Assembly (NCBI GenBank): GCA_019636235.1
Contig: JAHBXW010000014.1
Location: 60,742 to 124,741, forward strand
DNA from: Planctomyces sp.
GTDB lineage: Bacteria > Planctomycetota > Planctomycetia > Planctomycetales > Planctomycetaceae
Length of the DNA: 64,000 bases
Direction of reading: 5' to 3'
Shown piece by piece: positions 9,207-18,473 of this stretch. The notes under the pieces are model-generated. The model worked only from the letters and a program-made list of their open reading frames with translations. It was not told the DNA's origin and did no database searches. Numbering within the stretch: the first letter of the stretch is position 1; each line of letters opens with the position of its first letter. The position numbers and the translations under genes are program-made.

Positions 9207-9240
9207 CACGTCGCCGGTCCACATCAGGACCGGCGACGTG
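9207..9240 (+). terminator. Perfect 14-bp stem-loop after the DUF1559 gene
   Basis: CACGTCGCCGGTCC and GGACCGGCGACGTG flank a 6-nt loop (ACATCA), 55 nt after the DUF1559 stop. No T tract follows. It may terminate most transcripts or protect the 3' end of the DUF1559 mRNA while letting some read through to the lipoprotein gene. Confidence 0.55.
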
Positions 9241-9312
9241 CGGCGTTTGACCCCCTGCGGCCCGCCCCTCGCTCGCCGCGAATCCCCCCGCGAGTTAACG
9301 GACGTCGACTCC

Positions 9313-9813
9313 ATGACCACTGCCAAGATTTCTCGAACCGGCCGCTGCCTGATTCTCTGCGTCGCCGCCGCCGGATGCTCGAACAAAGTGGCTGACCGCC
9401 CCAACACCGTCCCCGTCTCGGGCACGGTTGTCTACAAGAACGAGCCCGTCGTCGGCGCCACCGTTTCGTTCTGGGCCCCCAAGGCCGGCCGCGCTGCCGA
9501 GGGCGTGACTGACGCCGAGGGCAAATTCAAACTGTCGATGTTCGACTTCAACGACGGCGCCGTCCCCGGCGAAAACAAGGTCACCGTCGCCAAGGCGGAT
9601 GCCGCGACGGCCGTCAACACTTCGTCGTCCCCCGGGACTGTTCCTGATCCGACCGAACTGATGAAGTCGTATCAACAGAACCTGAAGGGCAACAAGGTCC
9701 AGAGCGCGAAGTCCGCCCTGCCGGAAAAATACCGGTCTTCAGAAACAACGCCGCTCACCGAAACGGTGACGGAGTCCGGCCCCAATCAATTTGTCATCCA
9801 GCTGGCCGACTGA
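9313..9813 (+). CDS. Small lipoprotein with carboxypeptidase regulatory-like (CarboxypepD_reg/transthyretin-like) domain
   Basis: 166 aa with a signal peptide and a cysteine at AAAGCSN (about residue 22), consistent with a lipoprotein. The core VPVSGTVVYKNEPVVGATVSF..GVTDAEGKFKLSMFDFNDGAVPGENKVTVAK is the Ig-like carboxypeptidase regulatory fold seen in the small proteins that follow DUF1559 genes in planctomycetes. The C-terminal 70 residues include LPEKYRSSETTPLTETVTESGPNQFVIQL, a typical ending for this group. The role is unknown, perhaps in surface or periplasmic assembly with the DUF1559 protein. It lies 19 bp before the TPR gene. Confidence 0.88.
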   Translation: MTTAKISRTGRCLILCVAAAGCSNKVADRPNTVPVSGTVVYKNEPVVGATVSFWAPKAGRAAEGVTDAEGKFKLSMFDFNDGAVPGENKVTVAKADAATAVNTSSSPGTVPDPTELMKSYQQNLKGNKVQSAKSALPEKYRSSETTPLTETVTESGPNQFVIQLAD

Positions 9814-9832
9814 CGGCGACGCCGGCACGTTC

Positions 9833-11089
9833 ATGAAGCGTCCCGCGGTGATTTTGCTGATCGCCTGCGGCAGCGTCTTGTCGCTGCTCGCGGCGATCGC
9901 TTTGTTTCGGGACCGCCGCTCGCCCGAGGACCACTTCAACTCCGCCCTGGCTGCGCTGAATCGGGGCGACGCGGCCGGCGTCGACGAGGCGTTTCAGATC
10001 CTCGAACGACGCCCGGGGTTCGAAGACCACGCCCGGCTGCTCGACGCCGTCCTGTTTCTCCGGGGCGGCCGGCCGGATGCCGCTCTCAGAAGCCTGTCGC
10101 AGATTCCGACAGACGGCCCCCTCCGCCGGGACGTCATGCTGTACACCGCGCAGGCGCTCCACGCGCAACAGCGCGTCATGGAAGCCTGGAGCATCCTGCA
10201 GGACCTGGTCGCCGAGCATCCTGACGATGTCGACGGCCACCGCTGGCTGGGCGCGATCTACTACGATCTGGGCGCCAACGACGCCGCCGTGTACTACCTG
10301 AAGCGGGTTTCCGAACTCGCCCCGGACGATTACCGCCCGCATCATCTGCTGGGGCTGATCGCGTCCGACTTCGAGGATTTCCCGACCGCCGCCGCGCACT
10401 TTCGCAAGCTGCTGGAGCTCGATCCCCCGGACGAACTGCGGCGGACGATTCCCCTGAAGCTCGCCCGCGCGCTGTTCGCGATGCGCGAGTACGACCAGAT
10501 CCAGACGCTGCTGCGGGACGCCCCCGAATCCGCGGAATCGTTGGCCCTGTTGGCCTGGTGCAGCCAGAACGAAGGCGACCTGGACACGGCCAGATCGCTG
10601 ATGGACGCGGCCCTGGCGCTCGATCCCCAGCAGCGGGACGCGCTGCTCGTGAAAGTCGATCTGATCTCGCTGGACGGGGATCCCGAGGACGTTCTGCAAC
10701 TGCTACAGGAAGCCGTCGCCGCGCACCCCTACGATCAGGAGCTGCGATACCGGCTGGCGCTGCAGTACCGGCGTCTGGGTCGCGAGGAGGAGCACGAGGC
10801 GGAACTCGCCGCCTGGAATTCGGTCACCGAGCGGATCATGAAATTGTCGAACCTGAACCGGGAAGCCATCGCCCGGCCAACGGACCCGGACGTCCGGGAT
10901 CAGCTCGCCGACGTCTGCGAGTCGCTGGGCAAGGCGGACCTTGCCAAGATGTGGCGCGAAGCCGCCGACGCATGCCGCCGCGGCCTGTCCGCCGCGTCCG
11001 CCAGCGCGCCGGCCGGAGATGCCGGTTCCTCCGAATCGCCCGCAGCGGCGTCCTCACAGCTTCCGCCCCCGGCCGAAGCGCCTCCGTAA
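9833..11089 (+). CDS. TPR-repeat protein, membrane anchored
   Basis: 418 aa. ATG at 9833 begins MKRPAVILLIACGSVLSLLAAIALF, a single N-terminal membrane segment or uncleaved signal. Several TPR-like helical pairs follow: VMEAWSILQDLVAEHPDDVDGHRWLGAIYYDLGANDAAVYYLKRVSELAPDDYRPHHLLG, then AAHFRKLLELDPPDEL, and ALDPQQRDALLVKVDLISLDGDPEDVLQLLQEAVAAHPYDQELRYRLALQYRRLG. The tail is Ala/Pro/Ser-rich. It is probably a periplasmic scaffold. It is third in the DUF1559-lipoprotein-TPR run and sits opposite the ASPIC/UnbV lipoprotein gene. The frame is open a further 14 codons upstream, but this start fits the signal peptide. Confidence 0.85.
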   Translation: MKRPAVILLIACGSVLSLLAAIALFRDRRSPEDHFNSALAALNRGDAAGVDEAFQILERRPGFEDHARLLDAVLFLRGGRPDAALRSLSQIPTDGPLRRDVMLYTAQALHAQQRVMEAWSILQDLVAEHPDDVDGHRWLGAIYYDLGANDAAVYYLKRVSELAPDDYRPHHLLGLIASDFEDFPTAAAHFRKLLELDPPDELRRTIPLKLARALFAMREYDQIQTLLRDAPESAESLALLAWCSQNEGDLDTARSLMDAALALDPQQRDALLVKVDLISLDGDPEDVLQLLQEAVAAHPYDQELRYRLALQYRRLGREEEHEAELAAWNSVTERIMKLSNLNREAIARPTDPDVRDQLADVCESLGKADLAKMWREAADACRRGLSAASASAPAGDAGSSESPAAASSQLPPPAEAPP

Positions 11090-11132
11090 TCGGCACATCG
11101 CGGCGACGCAACGTGCGCCAGGCAGGGAGCGC

Positions 11133-12566
11133 CTACCGGGGGCCGCGCCGCTGGACGCTGCGTCCGACTGTTCCGGACAATGTCGCCCCCGCGACGCGCG
11201 CCATCGCCTCGGCCAGCGCCCCGGTCAGCGGATGCTGCAGCATGTCGCTGGCGGCCTGCGCGGCGCGGCGTTCGAACTCGGTGAGTTCGCGCTCCTGCGA
11301 GCGCCGGATCAACTGCCAGAACGCATCGCGGTCGAACGCGCCCGTCCGGAACTGCGACACCAGCCCCGCCGTATCGAACGAAGGCTCGAAGAACGACTGC
11401 GCCACATGAAAGTTCGATTGCTCGAATCGCCGGACGATGAACTCCATGCCCTCGCAGCGGCTCACCGCCGCCTGAGACCGCTCGACAAGTTCACTGACTC
11501 GCGGGTCCAGATCGGCCAGCTCGCCGGTCAGCGACTTCAGTCGGCCGACGATCTCGTCGTCCACGCGGTCCGGCGTCTGCAGCGCGCGTGACTCGAGCAG
11601 CCCCATTTCCGTCTGCGCCAGGAACGTGCGAAACCGATTGACGGCATCTTCGTAGAACTGCCCCTGCTGCTGATCCAGCGCCGCCAGTTCGAGTTCCAGC
11701 GCCTGCACGCGATCGCGATCGGCGGCGGCGGACAACGTCAGGCGTTCGCGCTCCGCGGCGGCGGCCGTCGCGGCCCGTTCGGACTGTTCGATGGCGAGTT
11801 CCCCGGCGGCGGTCGTTTCCAGGGCCTCAATGCGTTCCATCGTGCGGTGGAATTCATCCCGACGGCGATCCGTCTCCGTCCGCATGATGTCCGGCGTGTG
11901 ACGCAGAAAGTCGTAGCTGCGAGAGGCCCTGGAGAACTCGATCTGCCGCGCGACCCAGCGATCCATGCGCCGACGCAGGCCACGCGGGCGATAGTCCGCC
12001 GTCCCGAATCCGACGTCCCGCAGGTATCGGAACAGCCGGCTGCGCTCGTACGCCGGAATCTTCTCGGCCGCTTCCCGCTGGATCTCGACGACGCGTTCCT
12101 CGTCGCGCTGCAGCTCCTGTTCGGATTCCAGCGCCTGCCGCGACAGCGTCTGGAACTCCTCATTCCGGGCGAGTTGATCAACAAGCGCCTGCCGCCGCTG
12201 GTCCCGATTGCGCGTCGCCTCATCCGCCGCCGCAAGGGACGCATCCGCCCGGGCCTGACTCGCCGCGGCCGACTCCTGCAACCGCCCCAGCCGTTCCGCC
12301 AGCTCCCGAACCCGTCGCTCCTTGCGCTCCACGATCGCCAGCAGGTCGTCGCGGATGCCGCCGAAGGTGCGGTCGGAGGCCTCCCGGGACAGCACCGGCA
12401 GATAGTGGCGCGCCAGCTCCAGGAAGGCCGCTCCCCGCTCGGCGATCACCTGCTGCATCCGGGCATCCAGCTCCCGGTGCTGCGTACGGAGCGCAGCGGC
12501 GTCCGCGTGCAGGTCGCTCAGCGACCGGCGCAGCTCCTGGAAGACGATATTCCCGGGGATCTTCAT
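11133..12566 (-). CDS. Coiled-coil protein of unknown function
   Basis: 477 aa from ATG at 12566 (MKIPGNIVFQELRRSL). Most of the protein is long heptad-rich alpha helix (residues about 10-160 and 240-340) rich in Ala, Arg, Glu and Gln. A basic break in the middle (GTADYRPRGLRRRMDRWVARQIEFSRASRSYDFLRHTPDIM) separates the coils. No signal peptide or membrane segment is seen, so it is probably cytoplasmic. It is divergent from the YhaO/YhaN-like pair at 12892 and 14342, which suggests shared regulation, but there is no direct proof of a link. The upstream in-frame extension to 12893 has no visible support. I do not recognise the family. Confidence 0.75.
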   Translation of the reverse strand: MKIPGNIVFQELRRSLSDLHADAAALRTQHRELDARMQQVIAERGAAFLELARHYLPVLSREASDRTFGGIRDDLLAIVERKERRVRELAERLGRLQESAAASQARADASLAAADEATRNRDQRRQALVDQLARNEEFQTLSRQALESEQELQRDEERVVEIQREAAEKIPAYERSRLFRYLRDVGFGTADYRPRGLRRRMDRWVARQIEFSRASRSYDFLRHTPDIMRTETDRRRDEFHRTMERIEALETTAAGELAIEQSERAATAAAAERERLTLSAAADRDRVQALELELAALDQQQGQFYEDAVNRFRTFLAQTEMGLLESRALQTPDRVDDEIVGRLKSLTGELADLDPRVSELVERSQAAVSRCEGMEFIVRRFEQSNFHVAQSFFEPSFDTAGLVSQFRTGAFDRDAFWQLIRRSQERELTEFERRAAQAASDMLQHPLTGALAEAMARVAGATLSGTVGRSVQRRGPR

Positions 12567-12891
12567 GGGACGAACGCCGAAGTGCAGGCTCCGCGAAACC
12601 GCAGTCGGCTCCCGGGGCGGCTGCGATTGTAATCGCAGGGACGCGTCTCGGGGACGCGGGCCGACCGATGCCTTGCGCCGAGGGCGGCTTCGGGTCTGGT
12701 CGCTGACGGGACCGGGACGCATGGCCGCCGCGCCGCGGCCGCCGTTCCTGCAGGATCGCTGACGGAAAAACGTGCATGGGGAAATCCGCGTGCCATTCCA
12801 AGAGGACTTTTCCGAAATCCCCTGCACAGTTACACTTTCCGCCCGCAGGGGTTCCGCTCCCTGTTCTGGACCGCACGGAAAGGACTCCGAC
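12567..12891. other. Divergent intergenic region
   Basis: 325 bp between the coiled-coil gene (-) and the YhaO-like gene (+). It must carry promoters for both, but I see no convincing -35/-10 pair and no structured RNA. Confidence 0.5.
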
Positions 12892-14202
12892 ATGTCGGCG
12901 GACGCGTTTCGGTTTATTCACGCGACCAATCTCCGCCTCGATCAGCCGCTCACCGGCGCCGGATCGCTGTCCCCCGACGACCGCGCCATCGTCGAGGATG
13001 CGACGCTGACGGCGTTCGGCCGGATCGTCGACGCCTGCCTGGAACACGACGCCGAGTTCCTGCTGCTGACTGGCGATTGCTTTGAACACCAGACTGGCAC
13101 GCTGCGGGGACGGCTGCAAATGCAGCGCGGGCTGGAACGGCTCGCCGATCACGACGTCTCGGTGCTCATTATTCCGGGTTCGCTTGATCCCCCGTCCTCG
13201 TGGCGGCGGGGGCTGACGCTTCCCCGAAACACCACGCTGTTCTCCAGCGAGGATGATGAACCGGTTTCGATCCAGCGGAACGGCCGCGTGCTGGCCTCGA
13301 TCGCGCCGGTGGCGACCGCCGCGTCGGACGAGTCGAACTGGCGGGCGGGCGGGCCCGCGCTGTGGCGCGCCGAGCCGGACGTATTCCGGATCGGACTGAT
13401 TGGCGCGGGCGCCGCGATCCGCTGGAACGGCTCCCAGCCGGAGGCCTGTGGAGGTCCGGGCGCGTCGACGGCCGCCGCGACTTTGGCCCGGCTGGCGATT
13501 GACCAGGGAGTCAATTACCTGGCGCTGGGCGAAGGGGCCGAACGGCAGACGATCGATGTCCGCCAGGGGGTCGCGCATGACCCTGGCAGCCCCCAGGGTC
13601 TGAACGCGAACGAATCGGGAGCGAAGGGCTGCAGTTGCGTCGAGGTCGGCCCGGACGGAGCGATTGAAATCCGGTTCCTGCCGACCGCGCCGGTTCGCTG
13701 GATGTCGCTGACCGTCGACATGCCCAACCATGTCGATCGGGACCAACTGGCCGAACGGATGGCGCTGGTCGTCATGGAACACGAGCCGGCGCCGGGCGAT
13801 GACCTGTGGTTGATCCGCTGGTCGCTGCGCGACGTCGCGGCGGACTGGAATCCGACCTTGTCGAACGCGGCGGCGCTGGCGGACTTGTGGGACCGGGCTG
13901 AGCGCGAGCTGGCGTCGGTCGGCGGTCCCCGGCGGAAGCATTCGCTGAATGCTGGCTGCCGGCCGGGCGTCGAGCGGCGGGCGATCGTCCGCGAGCCGGG
14001 CGCGCGGGATTTGTGCGAGGAGTTCTGCGAGCAGATCAACGAGGATGCCGAGGCGGCGCTGGATGGCGTCCGCCTGCAGATCAATGGACCGGAATACGCG
14101 AGCGGGGCCTGGGTCCGCCATGTGCGGCAGGCCCTGCAGCGGACGCGGCCGGCGGACATCGCCCGGCGGTCTCGCGAACTGGGGGATCTCTGGTTGCGGT
14201 GA
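12892..14202 (+). CDS. YhaO/SbcD-like metallophosphoesterase homologue with degenerate active site
   Basis: 436 aa from ATG at 12892. The layout matches YhaO, the nuclease partner of YhaN/SbcC-type ATPases: FRFIHATNLRLD (7-17), LLLTGDCFE (57-65), VLIIPGSLD (91-99), NYLALGEGAERQT (208-219) and DPGSPQGLNANESGAKGC, which mirrors YhaO 'GNpQGRh..E.GpkGc'. Compared with the usual HAADLHLD, GNHD and GHxH motifs, most metal ligands are replaced: D to N13, H to R15, N to S97, H to L98, and the GHxH histidines to E214 and A216. Only D62 clearly remains. It is therefore probably not an active nuclease. The ATPase partner gene lies 139 bp downstream. Confidence 0.85.
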   Translation: MSADAFRFIHATNLRLDQPLTGAGSLSPDDRAIVEDATLTAFGRIVDACLEHDAEFLLLTGDCFEHQTGTLRGRLQMQRGLERLADHDVSVLIIPGSLDPPSSWRRGLTLPRNTTLFSSEDDEPVSIQRNGRVLASIAPVATAASDESNWRAGGPALWRAEPDVFRIGLIGAGAAIRWNGSQPEACGGPGASTAAATLARLAIDQGVNYLALGEGAERQTIDVRQGVAHDPGSPQGLNANESGAKGCSCVEVGPDGAIEIRFLPTAPVRWMSLTVDMPNHVDRDQLAERMALVVMEHEPAPGDDLWLIRWSLRDVAADWNPTLSNAAALADLWDRAERELASVGGPRRKHSLNAGCRPGVERRAIVREPGARDLCEEFCEQINEDAEAALDGVRLQINGPEYASGAWVRHVRQALQRTRPADIARRSRELGDLWLR

Positions 14203-14341
14203 GTGCGAGCGGAGTGCGGCGAGGGCGGGGGGCGGTACGGAGGCAGCGAGGGGGAGACGTTCGACCAGGGGAGCGGCGGCGGACGCCGGCAATGACCGGC
14301 GCGGCGGCGGCCCCGGCCCACGGGCGTCAGGGAGGACTCGG

Positions 14342-17300
14342 ATGAGAATCCAGGAACTGCAGATCGACCGGTTCGGCGTGTGGCGTGGCCTCAACATGCC
14401 GCTCACCAAATCCAACGTCTCGGTCTTTTACGGACCGAACGAAGCCGGCAAATCGACGCTGATGCGATTCATCCGCGGCGTCCTGTACGGCTGGCAGCCG
14501 CACGACGAACGGACTCCCGGACCGCAGCCGCAGCGCGCTCACTGCCGCGGCGGGCTGCGCATCGAACATCAGGGGCGCGAGTACGAAGTCCATCGCGAAT
14601 CGGCCGCCGGCACGCGCGGTCGGCTGCAGATCGACGGCGACGACGACCCCGGCCGGACGGCGGAACTGTTGGCGCGGATCCTCGGGAGCGCCCCCGAGCC
14701 GATGTTCGAGAACGTCTTCGCCGTCGGTCTGCAGGAGTTGCAGGAGCTGGCGACGCTGGATGGCGCGGAAGTCGCCCGGCATGTGTACGGACTGTCTCTG
14801 GGCCTGGAGGGGGAACGCGTCCTGCAGACCCAGCTCGCCCTCGAGCAGGATCGGCTGCGGCTGATCGGCGAGGACGGTCGCAGCGGCGTCATCGCCGAAC
14901 TCGCGCGGCAGCTCGACGGATTCGAAACGCAGATCGTCCGCACCGGCGACCAGACGCAGCGGCACGCCGAACTTCTCGCCGAGCGCGACCGCCTGGAACA
15001 GGACGTCAGCCGCACGAAACGACGGCATCAGGACGTCCAGCAGAACCTCCGCGGCTGGAAGTTCCTCGACAAGGTGCATGGCCCCTGGAGCCGTGAGCGG
15101 CAGTTGCGATCCGAAATCGCCGCGCTGCCGTCGCTGACGGGCGTCACCGAAGACGCGCTCGCGGAGCTCGACAAGCTCGACCGGGAGCTGGACGGGCAGG
15201 AGACTCGCCGCAAGAAACTCGTCGAGGAAGCCCGACGACTGTACGAGCAGTCCGAGGCGCTCACGCTGGAACCGCAGTTCGAGGAGCACGCCTGCGGCAT
15301 TCGCAAGCTCGTCGAACAGCAGGACCAGGTGCGGCAGATCGAGCGGACGCTGGCCGACCGTCGCGTACGGGCCGACGCTCTGCGAAAGGAATGCGAGACG
15401 CGGATGCCGGGCGGGGCCGGGGCGCTGGCGCACGCCACCGAGCGGCTGGAGCTGGGAACCTCGACGACGCATCTGCTGCTGGACCGTGCCCGGCGGTTCC
15501 GCGGGGCCGTGGGCCGGCGGGCCCGGCTGGTGACGCGCTATAAGAAGGCGACCGCCGCGCTGGCGCGGCGGCAGGCGGCGATCGACGAGGAAGTCCGCCA
15601 ACTGGGCGGGCTGAACGTGTCGCAGGCCAAGACGCATGTGGCGCGGCGGCTGGACGAGCTGGAATCGCTGATGCGGCTGCGGACGCGACACGCGGCGCTG
15701 GCGGAGGCCTCGGAGGCGGCGACGGAGCATCTCAACTCGGCGGTCAAACCTCGGGAGTTGCCCCCCTACTTCTACCTGTGCCTGTGGTTCTTCGGGATCG
15801 CCGGGCTGGTCCTGTTTCTGGCTGGCCTGTACGGGGTGTTTCACGGGCTGATGCGCGAGGGCGTGGGGCACTCCGCATGGATTATCGGCGCCTGCTACGG
15901 CCTCCTGGGGCTGTGCGCGGGGGGCGTTTCCTGGACCATGAAGGAGTATTTCGAGCCTCGGCAGTTCGACCTCTCCGGGCTCCGCCGCCGGCAGCGCGAC
16001 CTCGAAGCGGAGCTGCACAGCGTCAACCGCTCGATGGAGAAGATCCTCGCCAGCGACAACGTGCGGCCCGTCGTCGGCCTGGACCTCAAGACGATAGCCG
16101 CGACGGACGGGGAGGTCTCCGAAACCGACGTCATGACGGCCATCCGCCGCCGGCTCGTCGATCTCGAATCGCTCGACCGCCGCGAGCAGGCGCTCGAAGA
16201 CGCCCGCCGCCGCCTCAGCCGCTGGCGGCAGTCGATCCAGCATTACCAGAAGGACGTCAGCCACGCCCGGCGCGACTGGTGCGAGCTGCTCCGCAGCCTG
16301 GGGCTCAGCGAAACGATCAAGATCAGCGAAGCCTTCCAGTCCTGGGAGAAGATCGCCGAATCCCGGTCGCTGTGGAGCGACTGGCAGCAGGTTCAGAAGG
16401 AGTACGACCGCGACCGGCAGACTGTCGACGCCTATCGCAAGCAGGTCGAGGAACTCGCCGGGCATCTCTCGCCGGACCGTCGCAACGCCGACCCGCACGC
16501 CCTCGTCGGAGAGTGGGACCGGCGGCTGCAACTCATGGAGGAACGCCGCAAGGAACGCACCGCGCTGCGGACGGCCGGCAAACAAAAAAGACGAGACGCC
16601 GAACAGTTCGACGGGCCGATCGCCGATCTGCGGAACCGCCGGCAGGCCCTGTTGTCCCGCTGCCAGTGCACGTCCCGCGACGATCTCGCCCGGCGGATCA
16701 AACTGCTGGCCCGCAGCAGCGAACTGTCGCACCTGGCGTCGATCGCCCGCAGCGAGCTCGACGCCGTCTGCCGCACCGAGCCGGAACTGGCGGTCGTCGA
16801 GGACGACCTGCTGGCGTATGACTCCGTCCGCAATGCGCGGTCGATCGAAGCGGCGACGCACGAACTGGCGACGCTCGACCGCGACCTCGAGCAGGCCTAC
16901 GAGACGCTGGGCCGGCTCAAGGCGGAACTTCGGGACCTGGAGCAGGATCGCCGCGCCTCCAGCCTGCGTTACGACCGGGCTCAGGTACAGGCCGACCTGC
17001 AGAGCGCCGTCGAGCAGCTCTGCACAGGAGACGCGGCGCTGCGGGCGCTCGAGCGCATCCGGAGCCGGCTGGAGTCGGACGGCCAGTCGGGAACGTTGAA
17101 ACTGGCGTCGCGCTACCTGGAAAAGCTGACGTGCGGGAAATATCGCCGGGTGTGGGCGCCGATCGGCGAGCGCCGGCTGCATGCCGACGACGATCAGGGG
17201 AAATCGTTGCGGGTCGAGCATCTGAGCGCGGGGACGCGCGAGCAGGTGTTCCTGGCCGTCCGGCTGGCGATGTCCCGCGAGTTCTCCGAGCGGGGCGCCG

Positions 17301-17512
17301 GGCTGCCGCTGGTCCTCGACGACGTCACCGTCAATTTCGACCAGGTCCGCACCGAAGCCGCCGTGCAGACGCTGATGGACATCGCCGAGTCAGGGCAGCA
17401 GGTGCTGGTGTTCACCTGCCATTTGCACCTGGCGCACCTGTTCCAGAACCAGGGGATCGAGCCGGTGTGGCTGCCGGCGAACGCGGCGTCGGAGTTCCGG
17501 TACGCGAGCTGA
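14342..17512 (+). CDS. YhaN/SbcC-like AAA ATPase with coiled coils and two membrane segments
   Basis: 1056 aa, ATG at 14342. Walker A GPNEAGKST is at residues 31-39. Long coiled coils follow. Two hydrophobic helices interrupt them at about 474-500 (YFYLCLWFFGIAGLVLFLAG) and 510-530 (AWIIGACYGLLGLCAGG), a hallmark of YhaN. The C-terminal lobe has the ABC signature-like LSAGTREQV (about 960), Walker B PLVLDDVTVNFD (about 990) and the switch histidine in FTCHLHL. YhaN/YhaO relate to SbcCD/Rad50-Mre11 DNA-repair complexes. The partner nuclease encoded upstream seems catalytically dead, so the pair may tether or sense DNA rather than cut it. The ATPase motifs look intact. Confidence 0.88.
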   Translation: MRIQELQIDRFGVWRGLNMPLTKSNVSVFYGPNEAGKSTLMRFIRGVLYGWQPHDERTPGPQPQRAHCRGGLRIEHQGREYEVHRESAAGTRGRLQIDGDDDPGRTAELLARILGSAPEPMFENVFAVGLQELQELATLDGAEVARHVYGLSLGLEGERVLQTQLALEQDRLRLIGEDGRSGVIAELARQLDGFETQIVRTGDQTQRHAELLAERDRLEQDVSRTKRRHQDVQQNLRGWKFLDKVHGPWSRERQLRSEIAALPSLTGVTEDALAELDKLDRELDGQETRRKKLVEEARRLYEQSEALTLEPQFEEHACGIRKLVEQQDQVRQIERTLADRRVRADALRKECETRMPGGAGALAHATERLELGTSTTHLLLDRARRFRGAVGRRARLVTRYKKATAALARRQAAIDEEVRQLGGLNVSQAKTHVARRLDELESLMRLRTRHAALAEASEAATEHLNSAVKPRELPPYFYLCLWFFGIAGLVLFLAGLYGVFHGLMREGVGHSAWIIGACYGLLGLCAGGVSWTMKEYFEPRQFDLSGLRRRQRDLEAELHSVNRSMEKILASDNVRPVVGLDLKTIAATDGEVSETDVMTAIRRRLVDLESLDRREQALEDARRRLSRWRQSIQHYQKDVSHARRDWCELLRSLGLSETIKISEAFQSWEKIAESRSLWSDWQQVQKEYDRDRQTVDAYRKQVEELAGHLSPDRRNADPHALVGEWDRRLQLMEERRKERTALRTAGKQKRRDAEQFDGPIADLRNRRQALLSRCQCTSRDDLARRIKLLARSSELSHLASIARSELDAVCRTEPELAVVEDDLLAYDSVRNARSIEAATHELATLDRDLEQAYETLGRLKAELRDLEQDRRASSLRYDRAQVQADLQSAVEQLCTGDAALRALERIRSRLESDGQSGTLKLASRYLEKLTCGKYRRVWAPIGERRLHADDDQGKSLRVEHLSAGTREQVFLAVRLAMSREFSERGAGLPLVLDDVTVNFDQVRTEAAVQTLMDIAESGQQVLVFTCHLHLAHLFQNQGIEPVWLPANAASEFRYAS

Positions 17513-17576
17513 CGGCCTGTTCGCGACGACCGCAAACAGCGCCTCGCCGGAATTGACGACCTGTGGCGGCTTCGCC

Positions 17577-18473
17577 ATGACACTGCCTGACAATGCTGAA
17601 CTGGTCAAGCGGCTGACGACGCACGTCGACCGGCTGGCCGGGCTCATCGGTCCGCGGCACCCCGGAAATCCGCGGATGCTGAACGCGGCGGCGACATACA
17701 TTGAAACCGAGCTGCGGCTCCTGGGCGACGACGTGCGGCATGAGACGTATGCCGTGAGCGACGGAATCGTCGCGAATCTGATTGTCGAGCGTCCCGGAAC
17801 GAGCCGCCCCGGCGAGATCGTCATCGTCGGCGCCCACTACGACACGCTGCCGCAGTCGCCCGGAGCGGACGACAACGCCTCCGCCGTCGCCATGCTCATC
17901 GAAGTCGCCCGGCTGCTGCAGGGCGGCCGCGCCGCGCGGACGCTGCGGCTCATCGCCTTCACCTGCGAGGAGCCGCCCTATTTTCATCTCGGGCAGATGG
18001 GCAGCCAGGAGCACGCCCGCGGTTGTCGGGCCCGGGGCGAGCGCGTCGTCGCGATGCTCAGCCTGGAGATGGTCGGCTACTACACCGACGCGCCCGGCAG
18101 CCAGCGGCTTCCGCCCGGCATTCCACGCGGGCTGCGGTGGGCGTTTCCCAGCCGGGGCAACTTCCTCGCGGCCGTCGCCAACCCGCGGTCATGGCGGGTG
18201 CTGTGGACGTTTCGCCGCGGCTTCAAGCGGGCCAGCCGATTTCCGCTGTTCACGGTCGCGCTTCCGGAACGGATTCAGGAGATTCGGCGATCAGACAACA
18301 GCTCGTTCTGGGATCAGGGTTACCCGGCGCTGATGATCACTGACACGAGCTTTCTGCGGAACGCGAACTACCACGAGGCCACCGACACGCCGGACACGCT
18401 CGACTACGTCCGGATGGCGGAGGCGACACGGGGCGTGGCGGGCGGCGTCGCCCGGCTGTGCGGGATGCGGTGA
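17577..18473 (+). CDS. M28-family zinc aminopeptidase-like protein
   Basis: 298 aa. The M28 metal ligands are visible: GAHYDT (His), GADDNASA (bridging Asp), FTCEEPP (catalytic and metal Glu), SLEMVGYY and the final His in NYHEATDTPD. The enzyme class removes N-terminal residues or hydrolyses related amides using two zinc ions. No signal peptide is seen from this start, so it may be cytoplasmic. An in-frame TTG at 17553 would add eight residues; the ATG at 17577 was preferred. It lies 64 bp after the YhaN-like gene on the same strand and could share its transcript, although the functions are not evidently linked. Confidence 0.88.
   Translation: MTLPDNAELVKRLTTHVDRLAGLIGPRHPGNPRMLNAAATYIETELRLLGDDVRHETYAVSDGIVANLIVERPGTSRPGEIVIVGAHYDTLPQSPGADDNASAVAMLIEVARLLQGGRAARTLRLIAFTCEEPPYFHLGQMGSQEHARGCRARGERVVAMLSLEMVGYYTDAPGSQRLPPGIPRGLRWAFPSRGNFLAAVANPRSWRVLWTFRRGFKRASRFPLFTVALPERIQEIRRSDNSSFWDQGYPALMITDTSFLRNANYHEATDTPDTLDYVRMAEATRGVAGGVARLCGMR

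Noticed and set aside
14327..17221. A 964-codon open frame antisense to the YhaN-like ATPase
   Set aside because: Same reason; the sense frame has clear ATPase motifs.
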